Below are positions 38,950 through 44,675 of a stretch of 44,675 bases of DNA, piece after piece. The stretch comes from SIG440 sp045579055 (lineage in GTDB: Bacteria; Bacillota; Clostridia; Monoglobales; Monoglobaceae). The stretch lies in contig JAZNLK010000099.1 of the NCBI GenBank assembly GCA_045579055.1, positions 1-44,675 of the forward strand, written 5' to 3'. The notes below the pieces were generated by a model. The model was not told the DNA's origin and ran no database searches. It saw nothing but the letters and a program-made list of their open reading frames with translations. Position 1 is the stretch's first letter; every line of letters begins with the position of its first letter. The position numbers and the translations under genes are program-made.

Positions 38950-40263
38950 TTACTTCAGATTGAACCACGCATCCATACCGGGATAATTTGCAGCTTCTCC
39001 AAGTTCCTCTTCTATACGCAGAAGCCGGTTATATTTTGCAGTTCTGTCTGTACGCGAAGGGGCACCGGTCTTAATCTGCCCCGCATTGACGGCAACAGCT
39101 ATATCCGCAATTGTCGTATCTTCAGTTTCACCGCTACGGTGAGAAATCACCGCCGTATATCCTGCACGGTTTGCGGTTTCAATGGCATCAAGAGTTTCGG
39201 TAAGTGTACCGATTTGGTTGACTTTCACCAGAATTGAATTTGCCACATTCAGGTTGATACCCTTTTTCAGCCTCTCTGTGTTGGTTACAAACAAATCGTC
39301 ACCAACAAGCTGGATTTTTCCGTTCAGACGTTTCGTCAACAAATCCCAGCCTTCCCAATCCTCTTCAGCCATACCATCCTCAATTGAAATGATAGGATAT
39401 TTCGATGTCCAGTCCGCCCAGAATTCAACCATCTCGTCCCTTGACAGCATCTTGTCGGTTTTCCAGAAATAATATTTTCCGTTTTCTCCTTTCTTTCTTG
39501 CCTCCTCAAACATTTCAGTGGAGGCCGGGTCAAGAGCAATCCGAAAATCGTCATAGGGCTTGAATCCCGCCTCCTCAATGGCAGCAACGATAATCTTAAC
39601 CGCATCCTCATCGCATTCCAGATTGGGGGCAAAGCCGCCTTCATCACCAACTGCGGTTGAATAGCCACCGTCCTTCAAAATTTTTTTCAGGGTATGGAAC
39701 ACTTGGGCACACCATCTGAGTGCTTCTCTGAAGGAAGATGCTCCCACCGGCATAATCATAAATTCCTGACAGCTGATTGAATTGTCTGCGTGTTTGCCGC
39801 CGTTGATAATATTCATCATAGGCACCGGCAGCTTTCCCGCATTAACACCTCCGATATAATTATAAAGGCTCATTCCCGAAACCGATGCCGCAGCTTTGGC
39901 ACAGGCAAGGGAAACCGCCAACAAAGCATTGGCACCCAACCGTGATTTGTTTGGTGTGCCGTCAAGATTAATAAGAACCCTGTCAATTTCCCTCTGTTCA
40001 AACACATTGTAGCCAACCAATGCATCGCAGATTTCGGTATTGACGTTTTCAACTGCCTTTAGAACACCTCTGCCCATATATCGGTTTTTGTCCTCATCTC
40101 TGAGTTCGTAAGCTTCAAAAGCACCGGTAGATGCCCCTGAAGGCACAGCCGCTCTGCCCACTGAGCCATCCTCCGTAAAAACCTCAACCTCCACCGTGGG
40201 ATTTCCTCTTGAATCCAGAATTTCTCTGGCAACAATTCCTTCAATCGACACGTAATCTTTCAT
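38950..40263 (-). CDS. eno: Enolase (phosphopyruvate hydratase)
   Basis: Interconverts 2-phosphoglycerate and PEP, Mg2+-dependent. 437 residues: REILDSRGNPTVEVEV, GASTGAFEAYELRD loop, VGDEGGFAPN, and the metal/catalytic sites ISIEDGMAEEDW, LVKVNQIGTLTET and SHRSGETEDTTIADIAVA. Start ATG 40263 follows GGGAGG by 8 bases; an ATG 6 bases upstream lies within the site. PEP made here feeds the PTS and the shikimate pathway also encoded in this window. Confidence 0.98.
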   Translation of the reverse strand: MKDYVSIEGIVAREILDSRGNPTVEVEVFTEDGSVGRAAVPSGASTGAFEAYELRDEDKNRYMGRGVLKAVENVNTEICDALVGYNVFEQREIDRVLINLDGTPNKSRLGANALLAVSLACAKAAASVSGMSLYNYIGGVNAGKLPVPMMNIINGGKHADNSISCQEFMIMPVGASSFREALRWCAQVFHTLKKILKDGGYSTAVGDEGGFAPNLECDEDAVKIIVAAIEEAGFKPYDDFRIALDPASTEMFEEARKKGENGKYYFWKTDKMLSRDEMVEFWADWTSKYPIISIEDGMAEEDWEGWDLLTKRLNGKIQLVGDDLFVTNTERLKKGINLNVANSILVKVNQIGTLTETLDAIETANRAGYTAVISHRSGETEDTTIADIAVAVNAGQIKTGAPSRTDRTAKYNRLLRIEEELGEAANYPGMDAWFNLK

Positions 40264-40445
40264 TGGCATTTCCTCCCTGAATTCATTTTTTTACAGTATG
40301 TCCCGATTTTTTCAAAACATACAGAATTCTCGCACCGAAATTCTCTGATATGCCGTAATTATATTTTTCAGCAAATTTCTGTTTATATTTTTATTTTGAG
40401 GACAAACTAAGAAAACAAATACAACAAAACGAAGGGAGAACATTT

Positions 40446-40880
40446 ATGATTAATCATGATACCGTGGAACTTTTGAAGGAATGTAATGCAGGAATAAAAA
40501 TGGGAGTAAACTCCATTGACGAAGTTCTTGACAAAGTAAAGGACGAAAAACTCAAAAAAATTCTCATCAACGCAAAGGAAGAACACCAGCAATTGGGAAG
40601 TGAAACCCACGCCATTCTTGAGAACTGTGACGAGGAAGGAAAGGAACCCAACATTATGGCTCAGGGAATGTCCTGGCTGAAAACAAACGTAATGTTGGCA
40701 ATGGAACACACCGACAAAACCATTGCAGACCTCATAACCGACGGATGCGATATGGGAACAAAATCCCTTAACAAGTATCTCAACAAGTATGAATCTGCAT
40801 CATCCGATGCAAAAAACATAGCCAAAAAGCTTATAAAAATCGAAGATAACCTTGCGGCAGATATGAGAAGTTACCTCTGA
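40446..40880 (+). CDS. Small all-helical protein, possibly DUF2383/ferritin-like
   Basis: 144 residues without transmembrane helices or signal peptide; four predicted amphipathic helices, the first including TVELLKECNAGIKMGVNSIDEVLDK. Acidic and His-containing positions spaced like a four-helix bundle (for example EEHQQLGSETH and AMEHTDKTIAD) suggest a DUF2383/PA2169-like ferritin-fold protein, but metal ligands were not checked. Strong ribosome site GAAGGGAG. Monocistronic: a terminator follows. Function unknown. Confidence 0.6.
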   Translation: MINHDTVELLKECNAGIKMGVNSIDEVLDKVKDEKLKKILINAKEEHQQLGSETHAILENCDEEGKEPNIMAQGMSWLKTNVMLAMEHTDKTIADLITDGCDMGTKSLNKYLNKYESASSDAKNIAKKLIKIEDNLAADMRSYL

Positions 40881-40925
40881 TGCATTATTCTCAGACACAA
40901 AGGCTCTACGCCGCAGCAAGCAGAG

Positions 40926-40967
40926 AAAAAGCAGAAAAACCGCAAAACCTTGGTTTTTCTGCTTTTT
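40926..40967. terminator. Bidirectional terminator between the helical protein and the 868-residue gene
   Basis: Perfect 16-bp stem AAAAAGCAGAAAAACC / GGTTTTTCTGCTTTTT with a ten-base loop; T runs on both strands. Serves both convergent genes. Confidence 0.9.
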
Positions 40968-40994
40968 AATACTCTATAAATCACACACGGACTC

Positions 40995-43601
40995 TTACTG
41001 TCCTGACCATCGACTGCACTTTGTGGCGCCGAAGTTTTCAATAACAGCAGTTTTTAATGCCTTTTCAAAATCTTCTTTCGGGTAATTCCACAGTTGTGGT
41101 GCTTCGTTGAACCATTCTTCATTAATCACAAGATTCAACTGTCCGTTCTCCGCAAGAACCTTTTCACCACTGATGAGCAAAACATACGCATCATCCGGAG
41201 CATCAATTGAAACCCTGATTGCAGACTCCTTGTTGGTACTTCTGAGATATGCGTGGTCTCCGAACCACATAGCCGCAAATAATCCATTGACGCACTCTGC
41301 ATTCACCGGATTTCTTGGTATTCCCGAAATGCAGATTTCAATTTCGCTCTCTCCGGCAGGAATTCTACCCAAATCCACAAACAAGTGTGTGTTACCTGTC
41401 CACAAGTCCGAAACCTTTTTTATTCTTACGTCCGCTTTTTTGCAGGACACTTCAAAATCACGTTCAAAAGGAATATCAAAAACACCCGTAACCGCCTTTT
41501 CCTTTTCCGTTTCGCTTTCAACAGTTATTTTCACCAGATTACCCGAAATCTCATACTCAACGCTCATATCCTCTGTGAAAATCTGTTTGGGCAAGCAATC
41601 CGAAGGTTTGTTTGTGTCAGGATTGATGAGTCCGAATTCGTTTCTGTCCGCATCCTCAAAAGCAACACTCTCCCAGGGTTTTTCATAGTCATAAAAATAC
41701 ATAGGAAGACCATAGCCCCGTCTCACAACTGCGAGATATTTCTCGGTCACAGCTTCAATTCTGTCCGCAACTCTGCCGGGCATTTCCCCATTGTGGTAGC
41801 CATAATAATAATCAGGCTGGAAGAAGAATGCTTCCTGCAAACCGAGATTCTTTTTTTTGTGATAATCCGAAATATCCGCCGCTGATGTGAACACAATCTT
41901 TTCACTTGCCGCCTTTTTCACCATATATCGAATTGCCATATCATTAACCGATGCCCAGTCCATAAATCCACGGAAGCTCTCAATGGCAACCGTTGCAAAA
42001 ACCGTGTTGTCATTATTCTTGCTGTCCTCAATATATCCGTCAAAAATATCATAAAACCGCTGTACATTATAATGAAGAACACGGTGGTCAAAATACCTTT
42101 CTCCCGGCACTATGTTTGAGGGACATCCGTCAAGAACCATTATACTGTAATTTCTGTTGCATGAACTGCTTCCCATGGTGAAGCACATAATATCACGCTT
42201 ATCTCCGGAACGCCTGAAGTCGTCATCAGCAGGGAAATACGGTTGATTTGAAACTCCGCAATGGTTTATCCGCCAGCCTCCGTCTTCCCAGTTCTGCCAC
42301 GCACAAAGTGACGTGAGACCTTTGACGCCCAGTTCTTCCATAATTCCGATTGTGGTTGCATCGGGAGTGTAGCTTGCCACAAGCTCCATTCTGTCAAAGC
42401 CCAGAATTTTCATCTGTCTGTCAAGCTGACCCAACCCTCTCTTCTGACTTTCATAGTCAAGCTCAAAAATGCTGTCCGTTTCGGAGTTGGGCATAATTGT
42501 TCTGCCGTTAACAAAACAAGCCGCTCTATCACCGTATTTGTGACTGTTTTCAACATAAAACTTCCACTTTTCAAGTATCATCTCAGGGTCGTCTTCAACA
42601 CACGGATTATCCATCCAGTAATCCCCCTGCAAATCATAGCGATGAATTTCCTCGTCCACCTTGGGCGTGTTGGAGCCGACCCAGGGAATAACCGCCAGGT
42701 ATCCTTTATCCAGAACCGCAACTTGTCTGACGATACGTTCTCCGCCCACCCAAAATTCCAGCTTTGTATTTCCCGGAACGTCAAGCTTCAGCGAAAGCTC
42801 ACAGGTATATATAGACCCCTCTTTCTTCAGGTCAATATAACAAGGCTCAGGCACAGCATCAAGAGAAAAACAATTTTTGGTAACCGCAAAAGCACAGTTT
42901 TTCGTCTCATATGAAACAAGACGTATCCTTATTTCAGAACCCAGGTCAACCAGTCTCTCTGAGAGTATTATGTCTCCCTGTTTGCGTGGCAGTACACCGG
43001 GATTCTCGGATATGTATTTTTCAAGCTTGTCCAGATTTTTGTCAGTCGCCGCAATCTGAGCCGCTCTCCACTTCATAATCGCAGCTTTGTGTTCTTCCTC
43101 CGAAAACGGCTTGTGTGTGCTGTCAACGACAAATTCGTGCATACGAAAAATCTTTCCGTGACAATACATTTCCATATATCCGCAAATATCTTCGTCACAT
43201 ACCCCGAACTCACATCCGCAAACATTCAGAATTCCGTCATTGACTTTTATATCAATCCGTTCTTTCAGACAAATATCCTTGGTTTCCGTTTTGGAATTCG
43301 TCTTGAAAGTGACAGTTTTTGGTGTAATTATCAATTGCGACTTTGCAGAATCCCCTTTGCTGTTGTGATATGGCTTGCCAAAAAAAATCCTCAGCTCAGC
43401 ATTCTCGTCAAAAATGCTGAACCCTATACTGATTTGACAATCCGTCCAGCCTTCAGGATGCATTACCGTGTCTTTCAGCGAAAGTATTGAATAGTGATCC
43501 CTTTCGTCATTCAGGTCATAATATCCGTTTTCTTCAACCCTTGAGCGTTCCGTATCAAAAAGAGTGAGTCTTTTGTTAAATTCAAAATTTTCTCTGAACA
43601 T
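40995..43601 (-). CDS. 868-residue protein of unknown function, possible carbohydrate-active enzyme
   Basis: Large cytoplasmic protein (no signal peptide). The first 165 residues are strand rich, resembling a LamG/concanavalin-like sandwich (e.g. GWTDCQISIGFSIFDEN). The centre (about 310-650) is Trp/Tyr/His/Asp rich with HRYDLQGDYWMDNP, ELVASYTPDATTIGIMEELG, INHCGVSNQPYFPADDDFRR and IESFRGFMDWASVND, a pattern suggestive of a TIM-barrel glycosidase or polysaccharide-deacetylase-like domain. The last 200 residues are again beta rich. No catalytic pair could be fixed by eye. Single gene between two terminators/promoters; I do not recognise its family. Confidence 0.7.
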   Translation of the reverse strand: MFRENFEFNKRLTLFDTERSRVEENGYYDLNDERDHYSILSLKDTVMHPEGWTDCQISIGFSIFDENAELRIFFGKPYHNSKGDSAKSQLIITPKTVTFKTNSKTETKDICLKERIDIKVNDGILNVCGCEFGVCDEDICGYMEMYCHGKIFRMHEFVVDSTHKPFSEEEHKAAIMKWRAAQIAATDKNLDKLEKYISENPGVLPRKQGDIILSERLVDLGSEIRIRLVSYETKNCAFAVTKNCFSLDAVPEPCYIDLKKEGSIYTCELSLKLDVPGNTKLEFWVGGERIVRQVAVLDKGYLAVIPWVGSNTPKVDEEIHRYDLQGDYWMDNPCVEDDPEMILEKWKFYVENSHKYGDRAACFVNGRTIMPNSETDSIFELDYESQKRGLGQLDRQMKILGFDRMELVASYTPDATTIGIMEELGVKGLTSLCAWQNWEDGGWRINHCGVSNQPYFPADDDFRRSGDKRDIMCFTMGSSSCNRNYSIMVLDGCPSNIVPGERYFDHRVLHYNVQRFYDIFDGYIEDSKNNDNTVFATVAIESFRGFMDWASVNDMAIRYMVKKAASEKIVFTSAADISDYHKKKNLGLQEAFFFQPDYYYGYHNGEMPGRVADRIEAVTEKYLAVVRRGYGLPMYFYDYEKPWESVAFEDADRNEFGLINPDTNKPSDCLPKQIFTEDMSVEYEISGNLVKITVESETEKEKAVTGVFDIPFERDFEVSCKKADVRIKKVSDLWTGNTHLFVDLGRIPAGESEIEICISGIPRNPVNAECVNGLFAAMWFGDHAYLRSTNKESAIRVSIDAPDDAYVLLISGEKVLAENGQLNLVINEEWFNEAPQLWNYPKEDFEKALKTAVIENFGATKCSRWSGQ

Positions 43602-43702
43602 ATATTTGCCCTTCCTCGCCTTTTGTCATTTTAAAAAATATATCATATGCCCACATAATTTGCAATAACTTTTTGTGATTTTGTTATCGATATTATTGCA
43701 CC

Positions 43703-43729
43703 TTGACTTTGTCGCCCCCTTGGTATAAT
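43703..43729 (+). promoter_or_regulatory. Candidate promoter of the lgt gene
   Basis: TTGACT (43703-43708) and TATAAT (43724-43729), but with only a 15-bp spacer; TAATAT (43726-43731) at 17 bp is a less perfect alternative -10. Confidence 0.5.
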
Positions 43730-43767
43730 ATAAGTATATAAATCTTCAATCGGAAAATGGTGATGTT

Positions 43768-44553
43768 ATGTATCCGTTTCTTGAAGTCTTCGGGAAAAGA
43801 ATTCCTTCCTACGGACTTTGTCTTATTACAGGAATCATCCTTGTCTCATTTTTGATTTACCGACGCATCCGCAAAGAGCACCTCCGTCCTGAATTTTTGC
43901 TTCTTATCCTTGCGGTGTGTCTCATTTCCTTTGTCCTTGGTGCAAAAATTCTGTACATTCTGGTGACTTACGGAATCCCCGATATCGTATCAAAAATAAA
44001 TCATGCAGATTTTTCCTTTATTAAAGGTGCAGGAATGGTTTTCTACGGTGGTTTGCTTTTTGGCATTCCATGCACGCTTCTTGCGGCACGCTGTGTCCGC
44101 ATTGACCTCTTGGCTATGGAAAAACATATTGTCCCTTTCATCCCCCTTGGGCACGCAATCGGACGTGTTGGCTGTCTGCTTGGCGGTTGCTGTTACGGTA
44201 TGGAATATAGCGGTATCGGAGCTGTCTATTACCCCAACTCCCTTATGAATCTCCCTTCTGATGTGGGTTTTTTCCCCGTGCAACTCCTTGAAGCAGTGTT
44301 GGACATAGGAATAATGCTTTTCCTGCTTTCATACACAAAAAAGGAACGACCCCGTGGCAACGTTCTTGTTATGTATCTGCTGCTTTACTCGGTTATGCGT
44401 TTCATAACAGAGTTTTTCCGCGGAGATCTCCACCGAGGTATATATTTGGGGGTTTCCACTTCCCAATGGATAAGCATAGCGATATCCGTTTTTTGTCTTT
44501 TCCGTCTTTTCAGCACAAAAACCCGCGCAAAAAAAGTCAATTTGCGGAGGTAA
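43768..44553 (+). CDS. lgt: Prolipoprotein diacylglyceryl transferase family protein (Lgt)
   Basis: 261 residues, about seven transmembrane helices. Transfers diacylglyceryl from phosphatidylglycerol to the lipobox Cys of prolipoproteins. It has the Lgt features SYGLCLITGI, GMVFYGGLL (conserved Gly-rich), GRVGCLLGGCCYG signature and FRGDLHRG near the C-terminus (Arg pair). The GCCYG form differs from the classic GRxGNFxNxE motif and is usual in some Firmicutes paralogues, so a role in true Lgt function should be checked. No strong ribosome site, GGTGATG precedes the ATG. Confidence 0.82.
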   Translation: MYPFLEVFGKRIPSYGLCLITGIILVSFLIYRRIRKEHLRPEFLLLILAVCLISFVLGAKILYILVTYGIPDIVSKINHADFSFIKGAGMVFYGGLLFGIPCTLLAARCVRIDLLAMEKHIVPFIPLGHAIGRVGCLLGGCCYGMEYSGIGAVYYPNSLMNLPSDVGFFPVQLLEAVLDIGIMLFLLSYTKKERPRGNVLVMYLLLYSVMRFITEFFRGDLHRGIYLGVSTSQWISIAISVFCLFRLFSTKTRAKKVNLRR

Positions 44554-44560
44554 ATTTTTC

Positions 44561-44588
44561 TTGACATATATTAAATTTGTGGTAATAT
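44561..44588 (+). promoter_or_regulatory. Promoter (and PerR-like sequence) of the rubrerythrin gene
   Basis: Perfect TTGACA (44561-44566) with TAATAT (44583-44588), 16-bp spacer. The 15 bases 44583-44597 match the PerR box TTATAATNATTATAA at 11 of 14 fixed positions, but the DNA is AT-rich so this is weak. Confidence 0.55.
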
Positions 44589-44621
44589 TATTTATAAATA
44601 TACATTAAGGAGGATCCATTT

Positions 44622-44675
44622 ATGGGAAAGAACATTTACGCAGGAACAAAAACCGAAAAGAATCTGTATGAAGCC
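44622..44675 (+). CDS. rbr: Rubrerythrin (partial, N-terminus only)
   Basis: Starts MGKNIYAGTKTEKNLYEA and runs off the right edge after 18 residues. KGTKTEKNLxEA is the typical N-terminus of rubrerythrin, the non-haem diiron peroxidase that protects anaerobes from oxygen and peroxide. AAGGAGG precedes the ATG by 9 bases. Call rests on 18 residues only. Confidence 0.75.
   Translation, partial: MGKNIYAGTKTEKNLYEA

Noticed and set aside
43703..43731. A standard 17-bp-spaced promoter for lgt
   Set aside because: The best hexamers are 15 bp apart and the 17-bp option loses the perfect -10, so the promoter is listed only as a candidate.

Overview
The window looks like a chromosomal core segment of an endospore-forming, low-to-moderate G+C, anaerobic Clostridia (Firmicutes). 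Supporting signs are spoIIE with a Spo0A-type box, a SpoIID-like/peptidoglycan-binding gene group, a WalR-like response regulator beside rlmH, a Lrp-aminotransferase pair, an EI-IIA-IICB phosphotransferase operon, a rubrerythrin start at the right edge, consensus sigma-A promoters (mostly 17-bp spacers) and strong GGAGG ribosome sites. No phage, insertion sequence or CRISPR array was seen. Genus cannot be fixed from this sequence alone.

Left part (1-10.1 kb): the start of gapA (reverse), an exported protein with two copper-amine-oxidase-N-like repeats, then rdgB, a TtcA-like thiolase and an ABC-2 polysaccharide-export-type permease without its ATPase, tRNA-Pro, two small membrane proteins, trmB (reverse), a reverse cluster of three proteins that carry SpoIID-like and peptidoglycan-binding domains but no signal peptide, and a DUF421-DUF4363 pair.

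Centre left (10.1-18.4 kb): a nearly complete aromatic amino-acid operon, tyrA - (GDSL hydrolase) - aroB - aroA - aroC - pheA - aroK - aroQ - aroE. It turns DAHP into shikimate, chorismate, prephenate, phenylpyruvate and hydroxyphenylpyruvate; only DAHP synthase and a dedicated aminotransferase are absent. In front of it sits an unlisted 37-codon leader ORF in which 12 of 17 consecutive codons are Phe or Tyr, with its own consensus promoter and ribosome site, followed by an intrinsic terminator just before tyrA. This has the layout of a leader-peptide transcription attenuator sensing Phe and Tyr, and is the most striking signal in the window.

Centre (18.4-29.4 kb): rpmE, a GT4 glycosyltransferase (reverse), tRNA-Ala followed by an unusual array of small hairpins separated by an 8-base motif (TATTTCAC/GTGAAATA) inside a 13-bp inverted repeat, a PflA-like radical SAM protein, a Ca2+-type P-ATPase and an M16 peptidase (both reverse), then ptsI-crr-EIICB.

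Right part (29.4-44.7 kb): M23/LysM/G5 endopeptidase - WalR-like regulator - rlmH (reverse operon with a perfect WalR-type direct repeat in its leader and no histidine kinase in sight), lrp-aminotransferase, a dispersed palindromic repeat, tatD, bioY and a DUF2238-like membrane protein, spoIIE, eno, a helical small protein, an 868-residue protein of unknown function, lgt and the first codons of rubrerythrin. Glycolysis genes (gapA, eno) and sugar uptake (PTS) frame the aromatic pathway, whose PEP precursor they supply.
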